A stretch of DNA of 51,777 nucleotides from assembly GCF_023913755.1 (NCBI RefSeq), contig NZ_JAMXBJ010000025.1, forward strand, positions 2,800 through 54,576, given 5' to 3'. The notes under the pieces were generated by a model, which was not told the DNA's origin, ran no database searches, and was given only the letters and a program-made list of their open reading frames with translations. A program made the translations under genes and the position numbers. This stretch comes from Pseudarthrobacter cellobiosi (GTDB taxonomy: Bacteria; Actinomycetota; Actinomycetes; Actinomycetales; Micrococcaceae). Of the stretch, positions 1-7,645 are shown one piece after another; positions within the stretch are counted from its first letter, which is position 1, and every line of letters begins with the position of its first letter.

Positions 1-45
1 TCGAAACCCCGCCATTCCGGGCCCAAAGCCGGCATCGGCACCCAA

Positions 46-66
46 AACCGGGCGCCGCCGTCGTAC
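46..66. repeat. Partial copy of a dispersed palindromic repeat arm
   Basis: This segment closely resembles the right arm of the palindromes at 48637-48692 and 49049-49106, sharing the core GCCGCCGTCGTAC. The left arm is not recognisable inside the window, so the copy is either degenerate or the window cuts it. The rest of 1-181 shows no credible gene on either strand. Confidence 0.35.
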
Positions 67-181
67 GTGACTTCTGTGTGCTGCAGCACAACGGCCAACA
101 CTGCGCGGGATCTCGACAAGTTCGATCACCAGACGGGGCTCGATCCACAGGGGGAGCTCGATCACCGCAAGACTTAAACGC

Positions 182-217
182 AGAAGGGCCGGCAACCAAA
201 CGGTTGCCGGCCCTTCT
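182..217 (-). terminator. Strong hairpin downstream of rpsN
   Basis: A perfect 16-bp stem (182-197 pairs with 202-217) with a 4-base loop lies 27 bases past the rpsN stop on the minus strand. The stem core is GGGCCGGCAACC. Only a short U-rich stretch follows it, but its position and strength fit the terminator of the ribosomal-protein operon. Confidence 0.8.
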
Positions 218-244
218 CAAGCAGCTGGAATCAGCGGTGCTGGA

Positions 245-550
245 TTACCAGGAAGACTTGGTGATACCCGGGAGCTCACCGCGGTGAGCCATGTCGCGGA
301 AGCGAACACGGGAGATACCGAACTTCTGGAAGGTACCGCGGGGACGGCCGTCGATGATGTCGCGGTTTCGCAGACGGACGGGCGACGCGTTGCGGGGAAG
401 CTTCTGCAGGCCGAGGCGTGCAGCTTCGCGAACTTCGTCGGTCGAGTTGGGGTCAACCAGAGCCTTCTTCAGTTCGAGGCGCTTTGCGGCGTAACGCTCA
501 ACGATGACTTTACGCTGTTCGTTCTTTGCGATCATTGACTTCTTAGCCAT
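245..550 (-). CDS. rpsN: 30S ribosomal protein S14, zinc-independent (C-) form
   Basis: This protein of the small ribosomal subunit head has 101 residues, starting [14 protein letters not shown] and ending with the S14 signature region ([20 protein letters not shown], then [18 protein letters not shown]). It is the long S14 type, with none of the four zinc-ligand cysteines found in the short C+ form. It is the last gene of a tight rpmB-rpmG-rpsN operon. Its start is 4 bases after the rpmG stop and its Shine-Dalgarno GAGGAG lies inside the end of rpmG, which suggests translational coupling. In other actinobacteria such cysteine-free paralogue operons are derepressed by Zur under zinc limitation. 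That regulation is inferred here, not seen. Confidence 0.95.
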   Translation of the reverse strand: MAKKSMIAKNEQRKVIVERYAAKRLELKKALVDPNSTDEVREAARLGLQKLPRNASPVRLRNRDIIDGRPRGTFQKFGISRVRFRDMAHRGELPGITKSSW

Positions 551-554
551 GTGT

Positions 555-722
555 TTAGCGCTCCTCTCGGAATTCGACGTGCTGACGGATCTTGGGATCG
601 TACTTCTTCAGAACCATACGGTCCGGGTCGTTACGACGGTTCTTCCGCGTCACGTAGGTGTAACCCGTGCCCGCAGTCGACTTGAGCTTGATGATCGGAC
701 GTACGTCCTTGTCCTTAGCCAT
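555..722 (-). CDS. rpmG: 50S ribosomal protein L33, zinc-independent form
   Basis: This 55-residue large-subunit protein begins [20 protein letters not shown] and contains the family core [16 protein letters not shown] followed by [11 protein letters not shown]. It has no cysteine, so it lacks the zinc ribbon of the C+ form. Its ATG overlaps the rpmB stop by one base (TAATG), and it ends 4 bases before rpsN. The length and ending (EFREER) match L33 proteins encoded beside L28 and S14. Confidence 0.93.
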   Translation of the reverse strand: MAKDKDVRPIIKLKSTAGTGYTYVTRKNRRNDPDRMVLKKYDPKIRQHVEFREER

Positions 723-958
723 TAGAGCTTCACTCCCCGAGCAAGGATGGCGGCGACGACTACGTCGATGCCGCGCACGTCGATGGTCTTGATGCCCTTT
801 GCAGAAAGCTGCAGCGTGACATTACGGCGCAGGGACGGAACCCAGTAGCGCTTCTTCTGGATGTTCGGATCGAACCGACGCTTGTTGCGACGGTGCGAGT
901 GCGAAATGCTGTGCCCAAAGCCCGGCTCGGCTCCGGTCACTTGGCAGTGTGCTGCCAT
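722..958 (-). CDS. rpmB: 50S ribosomal protein L28
   Basis: This 78-residue L28 starts [20 protein letters not shown] and has the basic core [20 protein letters not shown]. It lacks the paired CxxC motifs of zinc-binding L28. It is first in the rpmB-rpmG-rpsN operon, so its promoter should lie within 959-1211. GAGGAGAAG just before the ATG is a good ribosome-binding site. With L33 and S14 it forms the alternative zinc-free ribosomal set. Whether the genome also has cysteine-containing paralogues cannot be seen here. Confidence 0.94.
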   Translation of the reverse strand: MAAHCQVTGAEPGFGHSISHSHRRNKRRFDPNIQKKRYWVPSLRRNVTLQLSAKGIKTIDVRGIDVVVAAILARGVKL

Positions 959-1211
959 GACTTCTCCTCAAGAATTGAATGTAATGATCCGCATATCTGC
1001 TGCAGGATCATGCGGCTAAGTGCGACCCAAAGTGATCAGGGTGAACGGTTAGTCACGCAACTTGAGCCCCTAACTACCGGCTACCCTGGAGAAAATTACC
1101 GGGCCACCGGAGCAATTGCGCACGCTCCGCGCACTTAGCGCTCACCAAGTCTACGAGTTCACGCAATTAAAGACCAATCCGTGCTCGGACGGTGTATAAG
1201 GGGGCGCTGCT
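959..1211. promoter_or_regulatory. Intergenic region upstream of rpmB
   Basis: No gene is visible in these 253 bases. The region must hold the rpmB promoter and the 3' end of the GDSL hydrolase gene's neighbourhood. A weak inverted repeat (TGATCC at about 984 and GGATCA at about 1004) could form a small leader hairpin. I looked for a Zur-type box resembling TGAAAATGATTTTCA and found none that was convincing. Confidence 0.4.
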
Positions 1212-1973
1212 TCAGAGGCGCGTGAGCTGGGCGTACTTGGGCGCCAGTCCGTCGCCCGAGGACTTGCCGGTGACACGGCGGACCACCCAGGGGCCGGCGA
1301 ATTCGCGGACCCAGCGCGCGTTTGCGCGGAGGGCTTCGGCCCGGTTCAGCTCGGGCACCGGGGTCATGGGCGGGACTTCGATCGAGTGGTCGTGCTCCAG
1401 GACGGTAAGGACGCGTTTGGCCATGTTGGCGTGCCCGGCGGAGGACATGTGCATCCGGTCCTGGGCCCACATGCCCCAGTCGTAGTACTCGTTAAAGCGC
1501 CAGTAATCCACCAGCAACGCTCCATGGTCCCCGGCAATGCCGCGGACCAGTTCGTTGTAGATGGCGGTGCGGCCGCGCATGGTGCTGAAGACCTTCGAGC
1601 CGCGCGCGTCGAAGCCGGTGAACATCACCACTGTGGCGCCGGTGGCCGCCAGCTTGCGGATGCCGGCGTCGTATTCGGCCAGCAGATCGTCGATGTCGAT
1701 CTTGGGCCGCAGAATGTCGTTGGCACCTGCGTAAATGGTCACGAGGGTGGGGTTAAGTTCGACGGCGGCGTCCACCTGTTCTGCCATGATCTGGCGGAGC
1801 TTCCTGCCGCGGATGGCCAGGTTGGCGTAGCCGAAGCCGGGATCCGCCGCGCCCAGCTGCTCCGCCACGCGATCCGCCCAGCCGCGGACGCCGTTGGGGC
1901 GGCTCGGATCGTCATCCCCGACCCCTTCCGTGAAAGAGTCGCCGAGCGCTACATAACGGGTCGAAAAGTCCAT
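1212..1973 (-). CDS. SGNH/GDSL-family hydrolase (esterase/lipase type)
   Basis: A 253-residue, probably cytosolic, serine hydrolase. Block I is YVALGDSFTEG (residues about 7-17, nucleophile Ser in GDS). Block III is GAND (about residue 83), whose Asn helps form the oxyanion hole. Block V is DRMHMSSAGH (about residue 152), giving the Asp-x-x-His of the triad. No signal peptide is visible. Its natural ester substrate cannot be told from sequence. A clear paralogue lies at 3232-4095, sharing SFTEGVGD and NGVRGWADRVAE. The gene is 75 bases downstream of the marR-like gene on the same strand, so the two may be co-transcribed. Confidence 0.88.
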   Translation of the reverse strand: MDFSTRYVALGDSFTEGVGDDDPSRPNGVRGWADRVAEQLGAADPGFGYANLAIRGRKLRQIMAEQVDAAVELNPTLVTIYAGANDILRPKIDIDDLLAEYDAGIRKLAATGATVVMFTGFDARGSKVFSTMRGRTAIYNELVRGIAGDHGALLVDYWRFNEYYDWGMWAQDRMHMSSAGHANMAKRVLTVLEHDHSIEVPPMTPVPELNRAEALRANARWVREFAGPWVVRRVTGKSSGDGLAPKYAQLTRL

Positions 1974-2048
1974 GGCGTCAGTCTTTCATTTGTTGCCGAG
2001 AGCAACCAAGGCGGGGCCTGTCCGGACGGTGTCCATCAGGGCGACGGC

Positions 2049-2540
2049 TTATGGCCGGCTTTCGGTCTCGCGCAGGATCCAGTGGTCATCGTCCAGCCGG
2101 GCAACGATCTTTTCGCCGATGCGGGCAAGGTCATTGACGTCACGTTCCGTCAAGGCGTCCAGGAACTTGGTGCGCACCGCCTCCACGTGCCCCGGTGCGA
2201 GTGCCTCCAAAGTGGCCATCCCGACGTCGGACAGGTGTGCGGTGGTGACCCGTGCATCGCGGGGGTGCGGACGCCGCTCCAGCCATCCGCGCTTCTCCAG
2301 TTTGGCAACCACATGCGAGAGCCGGGAAAGCGACGAACTCGTACGGGCGGCCAGTTGGCTCATCGGCAGGAAGCGGCCCTCGGCTTCGGACAGCATGGCC
2401 ATGACGTTGTAATCGAACAGGGACACCTTGCCGGCGGTGTGGAGCTGGTTGTCCAGGGCAGCCGGCAGCAGCGTGTTGATGCTCAGGAGTGCCAGCCAGG
2501 CACGGCGTTCGTCGGCGTTGAGCCAGCGCGGTTCGGTCAT
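2049..2540 (-). CDS. MarR-family transcriptional regulator
   Basis: A 163-residue winged-helix repressor-type protein. The recognition region SQLAARTSSSLSRLSHVVAK (residues about 62-81) is followed by the wing KRGWLERRPHPRDARVT, typical of MarR proteins. Flanking helices would form the dimer interface. It lies just upstream of the first GDSL hydrolase on the same strand and divergent from the YciI gene, with only 82 bases between the two starts. Control of one or both neighbours is plausible. The effector is unknown. Confidence 0.9.
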   Translation of the reverse strand: MTEPRWLNADERRAWLALLSINTLLPAALDNQLHTAGKVSLFDYNVMAMLSEAEGRFLPMSQLAARTSSSLSRLSHVVAKLEKRGWLERRPHPRDARVTTAHLSDVGMATLEALAPGHVEAVRTKFLDALTERDVNDLARIGEKIVARLDDDHWILRETESRP

Positions 2541-2622
2541 GCGTCCATTCTAGAAGCAGAGCGTGGTTGAGCGTTCAAGTGACGCACCAGTTCCCGTGGA
2601 CCCATCCGGGTAGGCTGACTTT

Positions 2623-2910
2623 ATGTTTGTTGTATCGCTGACCTACAAGGTGCCCGAAGACATCGTGGACTATCACCGCCCTGCGCATATGGCGTGGGTT
2701 AAGCAGGCGTTCGACGACGGCGTGTTCCTTGCGTCCGGACGCCTGGTTCCGGCGGTGGGCGGTGTGCTGTTATCCAAGGCCGACCGAACCACACTGGATG
2801 CTGCGTTGGCCAAGGACCCTTTCTACAGCAACGGAGTGGCCGAGTTCGAAGTTATCGAATTCACCGCCACGACCGTGGCGGTGGGTTACGAAAACCTGCT
2901 GGACACCTAG
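2623..2910 (+). CDS. YciI-family protein
   Basis: A 95-residue protein with the ferredoxin-like fold expected for YCII domains: MFVVSLTYKVPEDIVDYHRP with the conserved His in the HRPAHMAW segment, then a Gly-rich turn (SGRLVPAVGG) and DPFYSNGVAEFEVIEF, the usual C-terminal strand. The family includes dienelactone or chloromuconolactone isomerase-like enzymes and many proteins without a known role, so no reaction is assigned. A TAGGCT hexamer about 8 bases before the ATG could be a -10 element giving a leaderless or nearly leaderless transcript. Confidence 0.85.
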   Translation: MFVVSLTYKVPEDIVDYHRPAHMAWVKQAFDDGVFLASGRLVPAVGGVLLSKADRTTLDAALAKDPFYSNGVAEFEVIEFTATTVAVGYENLLDT

Positions 2911-2935
2911 GCCCCTGGCCCCTGCGCCAGCAGGC

Positions 2936-2964
2936 TCCGGGGAACTGCCCGGCAGTTCCCCGGA
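2936..2964. terminator. Perfect 13-bp hairpin, probable bidirectional terminator
   Basis: TCCGGGGAACTGC (2936-2948) pairs perfectly with GCAGTTCCCCGGA (2952-2964) around a 3-base loop. It lies 26 bases after the YciI stop and 6 bases after the stop of the possible small minus-strand gene at 2970-3128. No U-tract follows on either side. Confidence 0.6.
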
Positions 2965-2969
2965 AGCAC

Positions 2970-3128
2970 CTACTGCTCCAGAACCAGCAGCTGCGCCTTG
3001 TCCGGCTCCCAGGTCACGAACAGCTCCGCGACTGGCGCGGGCCGACCTGTCGCATCTGAACGCCGCGTGCCGAAGGGGCAGGTTGGGGATTCCGCGTTCA
3101 CGCTGGCATCTCGACGGCGGCGGTTCAC
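2970..3128 (-). CDS. Possible small protein of 52 residues, unrecognised
   Basis: A GTG-initiated frame encodes an arginine-rich N-terminus (NRRRR) and a well-formed C-terminal strand-like stretch, ELFVTWEPDKAQLLVLEQ. The stop is 6 bases before a strong hairpin. It could be a small gene or the surviving 3' end of a decayed one. The G-rich stretch before the GTG is very close to the start, so initiation is uncertain. It would fill most of the otherwise empty 320-base gap between 2911 and 3231. I recognise no family. Confidence 0.25.
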   Translation of the reverse strand: MNRRRRDASVNAESPTCPFGTRRSDATGRPAPVAELFVTWEPDKAQLLVLEQ

Positions 3129-3231
3129 GCCCCCAAACGGTCCACGCAGCGCTGAGCGGACTAGAGCTGACGCGTTGAGTCGTCGTCAGTGCCGCAAGTA
3201 TCTGTAATGTTGCACACAAATCAACAGATGT

Positions 3232-4095
3232 TTACAAACCACTTGCTTTCGGGCTGTTCTTGAGCACCGCGTCCCGGTCCATCAGCTTCTTCAGCCCGCG
3301 CTTCCGCGGCACCTTGACGGGTTCCGGCCAGCGCGGCGCGAGGGTATCCCCCAGCGTGACGCCCCTGATTTTGCGGCCAAAAAGCGGCAGCACCCAGTCA
3401 TTCACCCAACGCCGCTGCCGCTGCTCCCACTCCCGCAGGCTGAGCCGCACCGGCGGGTCCCAGTCCTTGAGCCGGATTTTGTGGGGCACCCCGAGCTGGT
3501 CCAGCACCTGCCCGGCGAGGTACTTGTGGCCCGCCTTGGACATGTGGAGGCGGTCCGAGTCCCACATCCGCCGGTCATGGAAGGCGTCCAGGCACCAGTA
3601 ATCCACCAGGACCGTCCCGTATCTCGCGGCGATCTCACGGACCCGCTCGTTGTAGACCGTGTTCCGCTTCTTCAGCAGCTCCAGAACGGCCGAGACTTTG
3701 ACGTCGAAGCCGGTGAACAGGACCACCGTGGCCCCGGTCCCGGCGAGTCGCGCCACGAGGTCCTCGTACTCGTCCATCAGGGCAGCCATGTCCGTGCCGA
3801 TGTCCAGGATGTCATTTCCGCCGGCATACAGCGTGATCAGCGTGGGCTTCATGGCCAGCGCCGGTTCCAGCTGCTCGGTGATGACGTGACGCAGGCGCTT
3901 GCTCCTGATGGCCAGGTTGGCATATTCCCACCCCGGCTCAGCCTTGGCCAGTTTCTCCGCCACCCGGTCAGCCCACCCCCGGACCCCGTTGGGCAGCCGC
4001 TCATCCCGGTCCCCAACACCTTCTGTAAACGAGTCCCCCAAAGCGACAAACACCCGCCGGCCTTCACGGTCCGAAAGTAAAGGATTAGAACCCAT
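3232..4095 (-). CDS. SGNH/GDSL-family hydrolase, second paralogue
   Basis: A 287-residue hydrolase from the ATG at 4095, chosen because the family homology begins just after it; a TTG 16 codons upstream is less likely. Block I is FVALGDSFTEG, block III is GGND (Gly replaces the Ala of its paralogue's GAND), and block V is DRLHMSKAGH. It shares NGVRGWADRVAEKLA and VVLFTGFD with the enzyme at 1212-1973, so one arose by duplication of the other. The C-terminal 80 residues are long and basic (RWPEPVKVPRKRGLKKLMDR), and could bind nucleic acid or acidic surfaces. No signal peptide is seen. Confidence 0.86.
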   Translation of the reverse strand: MGSNPLLSDREGRRVFVALGDSFTEGVGDRDERLPNGVRGWADRVAEKLAKAEPGWEYANLAIRSKRLRHVITEQLEPALAMKPTLITLYAGGNDILDIGTDMAALMDEYEDLVARLAGTGATVVLFTGFDVKVSAVLELLKKRNTVYNERVREIAARYGTVLVDYWCLDAFHDRRMWDSDRLHMSKAGHKYLAGQVLDQLGVPHKIRLKDWDPPVRLSLREWEQRQRRWVNDWVLPLFGRKIRGVTLGDTLAPRWPEPVKVPRKRGLKKLMDRDAVLKNSPKASGL

Positions 4096-4597
4096 CCACT
4101 GAAAGTAACCGCCCAATGAAACGCCAAGGTAAACGGACAGCAACAGGATATGCAGAAGGGTTGAGATCTAGAGGCAGAGTGCGAGGGAGCGGTTGCGAAC
4201 TAGTGCCGGGTGCAAGGCGTGTCCATCAAGCCGCCGCCGCTGGCTTGGGCCGAATCCCCACCCAAGTTGCGCGGTTTGGCTGGGTTTCCAGATAGTGGCA
4301 GTACATGGCTGACCGCAGGCAACAGCTATAGGCGGAGTCCACGAATCGGGGCCAGATAGGTCTGATCATCAGCAGCTGCTCAGCCTCTGTCACATTTTTG
4401 CGACCGATGGTCACGATCAGGTAACGTTGGCGGCTGGCCCCAATGCAGGGCCCCGGGCGGCCGATCACTGGACCCCCGATGCGCCCTTTCGGCGCCTGCT
4501 AGCTCCGGCCCTGCCAAGGGGCCCAGGGATGCTTTCCGCACTCGTCATCGCCTCAAGTGCATCAGTCGTTTCTTCCAGTCCTGAGCCCGGAGGTATC
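4096..4597. other. Intergenic region of about 500 bases, no convincing gene
   Basis: GC is lower here than in flanking genes. A minus-strand frame at 4226-4468 could encode 80 residues, but it has no recognisable domain and no ribosome-binding site. The stretch also contains the promoter and leader of the GH16 gene, with GGAGG at 4589-4593 as its ribosome-binding site. No RNA gene was recognised. Confidence 0.4.
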
Positions 4598-5563
4598 TTG
4601 TTCAAGAAAATAGCCATCGTAACGACCATGGGTGCTTTGTCCCTGACAGGATGCGGCCTAGCCCCTACGACCAATGGGGCATCTGCCCCATCCTCGGCTG
4701 GCCGCGCGTCCGCACCTGCCACTCCAGCCGCAACTGCCGCAGCCGCGGCGTCTTCAGCCGCAGCATCTCCGGCGCCCACGGCTTCGAGCAGCGGCCAGAC
4801 CCCCGCTTCGGCGGCGGCAACCCAGGTGGCAGCCGTCACCTCGGCGCCAGCGCCCGCGCCTGCCGCGGCCCCGGCGACGGTGGTGCCCCCAGCCAGCCAA
4901 AGTCTCGCGACGACGGGTGACGGTGCGCAGGCAGCTACCGCCTTCGGTTGGGGCCCGGTCCTGACGGGCGACGAATTCTCCAACACCGGCGCACCGGACC
5001 GGACGAAATGGAGTGTCTATAACAGTGCAGGGCATGCAGGCAAAGGCCTGCGCAGTCCCCAGGCTTGGTCGGTTGCCAACGGCGTGGCCACCGTTAGCGG
5101 AGACGCGGCCGGCACCACTGGCGGCATGTCGGCAAAGTTCGCGGAACAAAAGTATGGCCGCTGGGAAACGCGCATGAAAACCAATGCACGGGACCCGAAA
5201 TACCACCCGGTCCTGATCCTCAACAACAACAGTGCCCCGAACTGTGCCGAGATCGATTATGCCGAGGGCAGCACAGTCACCTCCGTGATGAGGTTCTTCC
5301 TGCACTACGCCTGTGGTGGAGCGGATTTCCAGACCACAACGGCGACGCCCGTCGATAGCACACAGTGGCACAACTACGCGGTGGAGTGGACCCCGGCCGG
5401 CATCACCGGATACGTCGACGGAGTAAAGACCTTCACTGACACGAACCCGGCGCACCAGCCCTCTGTCGCCATGAAGCAGACATTGCAGCTGGATTGGTTC
5501 CCGGACGGCTCCGCCACCAAGCCCTCGCAGATGCAGGTCGATTGGGTCCGCGTCTACCGGTAA
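4598..5563 (+). CDS. Lipoprotein glycoside hydrolase, GH16-like
   Basis: A 321-residue exported protein. The TTG at 4598 is chosen because GGAGG precedes it and because it opens a lipoprotein signal: FKKIAIVTTMGALSLTGC with lipobox LTGC. A low-complexity Ala/Pro/Ser/Thr linker of roughly 80 residues follows, then the catalytic domain from about GPVLTGDEFS to VDWVRVYR. The GH16 active-site pattern is present as EIDYAEG (nucleophile and acid/base Glu flanking Asp). GH16 enzymes cleave beta-1,3 or beta-1,4 glucans and galactans; the exact polymer is not determined here. It would act at the outer face of the membrane or in the wall. It appears monocistronic. Confidence 0.8.
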   Translation: MFKKIAIVTTMGALSLTGCGLAPTTNGASAPSSAGRASAPATPAATAAAAASSAAASPAPTASSSGQTPASAAATQVAAVTSAPAPAPAAAPATVVPPASQSLATTGDGAQAATAFGWGPVLTGDEFSNTGAPDRTKWSVYNSAGHAGKGLRSPQAWSVANGVATVSGDAAGTTGGMSAKFAEQKYGRWETRMKTNARDPKYHPVLILNNNSAPNCAEIDYAEGSTVTSVMRFFLHYACGGADFQTTTATPVDSTQWHNYAVEWTPAGITGYVDGVKTFTDTNPAHQPSVAMKQTLQLDWFPDGSATKPSQMQVDWVRVYR

Positions 5564-5783
5564 GACAGGCCTTTCCGGCTGAGGGCTCGCCGGGGAACGG
5601 TTGGAATAGCCGCGGGGCCGACTCGCGGGGTGCCGCAAGTCTCTGAGCGGCAACGAAGTAAATGAGAAAGACCCACCGGGACCTGACGAGTTCCAGCGGT
5701 CGACTCTTCTATGTCTGTCAAGCCGCTGCCTGGACCTTTTTCGCCAGAGCCGCGGCATTCAAGATCCGGAACACACGACGGGC

Positions 5784-6824
5784 CTAGACCTCGGCCTTGC
5801 CCTGACGCCAGTACCCCATGAACGCAACCTGCTTGCGGTCGATCCCGACGTCGCGCACAAGGTACCGCCGCATGTCCTTGATAACGGCGGCCTCGCCGGC
5901 GATCCAGGCGTAGAACGGCATGGCGCCGGCAGGCATGGCGGGGTTCTTGGTGGCCTCGATTTCGGCTGTCTCCATCCGCGCCGGCGTCTCCCAGAGGATG
6001 TCCACGTCCACGTTGACGTCTTCGGGCTCCGGGCCCGCACCGGCGTCGGACGCTTTGATGCCCACCCAGCCGGGAACGGGAACTGCCGTGCGCACTGCCT
6101 GCTGCAGCAGCTCGCCGTGCGGGCGTGAGCGGCCAATGGCAGCACCGCGGGCAAGCCAGGTGATGTCGACGTCGGCGTCCGTCTTGAGATCCAGGAAGTC
6201 ACCGGCCTCCGGTACTTCAAGGAAGGCGTGGCCGCTCATGTAGGACGGCAGGCTTTCGAGGATCGCGGAGATGGCCGGGATGGCGGTTTCGTCGCCGGCG
6301 AGCAGGACACGCTGGGCCATACCCGGCCGCCACTCGATGCCGGAGTAGATCTCGGCCGTGACGCAGTGGGCGGCGCGGTTGTTGGGGCCGATGAGGGTGA
6401 TGGCGTCGCCCGGCTTGGCGTTCAGGGCCCAGTTCGCGGCGGGACCGCCGTGTCCCTCGGCGTCGAAATGCATTACGAAGTCAACGTCAATTTCCGGATA
6501 AACGGCATCAAGCCGGGATTGACGGACCGTGTAGGTGCGCATGGAGCCGCGCACGGCGGGGTCCATGGCCAGCCATTCCCGGTACCAGCCGGACTGCGCC
6601 ATTTCGAAGACCGGCAGGGGCAGCTTCGTGCCGTCGGACGCCATGGACGGGATCATCAGCTTGATCCGCAGGTCCATGGTCTCGCCGTGAACGCCGAAGT
6701 CCCGCAGCGAGTAGCCGCCGAAGGTGATCCGTCGGAAGTTGGGGCTCAGCTCCTGCACCGAGGAAACGGTCACCTCGAAAGCCAGGGTCATGGGCTCGGT
6801 GGCGGCGATGTCGCGGGTCTTCAT
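5784..6824 (-). CDS. Siderophore-interacting protein (FAD-dependent ferric-siderophore reductase)
   Basis: A 346-residue flavoprotein of the SIP/ViuB family, which releases iron from imported ferric siderophores by reduction. The FAD-binding pattern RxYTxR is seen in MRTYTVRQSR (about residue 95). The NAD(P)H-binding half begins at RVLLAGDETAIPAISAIL (about residue 170), and the family ending FMGYWRQGKAEV is present. Its ATG overlaps the stop of the fepC-like ATPase (ATGA), making it the last gene of the uptake operon and the cytosolic release step for the transporter upstream. Confidence 0.92.
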   Translation of the reverse strand: MKTRDIAATEPMTLAFEVTVSSVQELSPNFRRITFGGYSLRDFGVHGETMDLRIKLMIPSMASDGTKLPLPVFEMAQSGWYREWLAMDPAVRGSMRTYTVRQSRLDAVYPEIDVDFVMHFDAEGHGGPAANWALNAKPGDAITLIGPNNRAAHCVTAEIYSGIEWRPGMAQRVLLAGDETAIPAISAILESLPSYMSGHAFLEVPEAGDFLDLKTDADVDITWLARGAAIGRSRPHGELLQQAVRTAVPVPGWVGIKASDAGAGPEPEDVNVDVDILWETPARMETAEIEATKNPAMPAGAMPFYAWIAGEAAVIKDMRRYLVRDVGIDRKQVAFMGYWRQGKAEV

Positions 6825-7645
6825 GAAACGAGCTCCAGTTCGGTTGCGGCGGTGTGGTGGCGGCCGATGGGGATAATCAGGGGCGTGCCCGAGACGGGAT
6901 CGGGAATCACCCGGGACTCGAGGCCGAAAACGTCGCGGACCAGCTTTTCGGTGACAACAGTTATGGGGTCACCCAGGGCCACGATCTCGCCGCCCTTCAT
7001 GGCGATGACGTGGTCCGCGTAGCGTGCCGCCAGGTTCAGGTCGTGCAGGACGATGGCCACGGTGGTGCCGCGCTTGCGGTTCAGATCCGTGACCAGGTCC
7101 AGGACTTCCACCTGGTGCGCCAGGTCCAGGTAAGTGGTGGGTTCGTCCAGCAGGAGCACGTCGGTTTCCTGGGAGAGCGCCATGGCGATCCAGACGCGCT
7201 GGCGCTGGCCCCCGGACAGTTCATCGACGTTCCGCTCAGCGAGTTCCAGCGTTTCCGTCGCTTCGAGCGCGCGCTGCACGGCGGCGTCGTCCTCCGTGCT
7301 CCAGCTGCGGAAGAAGCCCTGGTGCGGATACCGGCCGCGGCCCACGAGGTCGCGGACAGCGATGCCGTCCGGCGCCGTGGGGTGCTGCGGGAGGAGCCCC
7401 AGGGTGCGCGCCAGTTCACGGGCCGGGCGGGCGTGGATGTCCTTGCCGTCCAGGGTCACCGTGCCGGAGGCGGGTTTGAGGAGGCGGGACAGGCCGCGGA
7501 GCAGCGTGGACTTGCCGCAGGCGTTGGCGCCCACAATCATGGTCACCTTGCCCTCGGGGATTTCCGCCGTGAGGCCGTCCACCACGCAGCGCTGGTCGTA
7601 TTTCAGGGTGAGGTCCTGGGCGCTAAGAACGGCGATGTCAGGCAT
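6821..7645 (-). CDS. fepC: Ferric-siderophore ABC transporter ATP-binding protein
   Basis: A 274-residue ATPase of the FecE/FepC type. Walker A is GANACGKST (about residue 39), the Q-loop LGLLPQHP, the signature LSGGQRQR, Walker B VLLLDEPTTYLDL and the H-loop VLHDLNLA. The ATG at 7645 is chosen because it starts the family homology (MPDIAVLSAQDLTLKYD) and overlaps the 3' end of the upstream permease by 8 bases. It would power the FepD/FepG-like permease pair at the cytoplasmic face. Confidence 0.93.
   Translation of the reverse strand: MPDIAVLSAQDLTLKYDQRCVVDGLTAEIPEGKVTMIVGANACGKSTLLRGLSRLLKPASGTVTLDGKDIHARPARELARTLGLLPQHPTAPDGIAVRDLVGRGRYPHQGFFRSWSTEDDAAVQRALEATETLELAERNVDELSGGQRQRVWIAMALSQETDVLLLDEPTTYLDLAHQVEVLDLVTDLNRKRGTTVAIVLHDLNLAARYADHVIAMKGGEIVALGDPITVVTEKLVRDVFGLESRVIPDPVSGTPLIIPIGRHHTAATELELVS

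Noticed and set aside
959..1140. Zur box upstream of rpmB
   Set aside because: Best candidate near 975-989 does not form the expected palindrome, so no site was annotated.
1386..2570. Long plus-strand open frame opposite the GDSL hydrolase and marR-like genes
   Set aside because: Runs antisense to two real genes and shows no domain; a GC-bias artefact.
4226..4468. 80-residue minus-strand frame before the GH16 gene
   Set aside because: No recognised domain, no ribosome-binding site and unusual Cys/Tyr content. Not supported as a gene.
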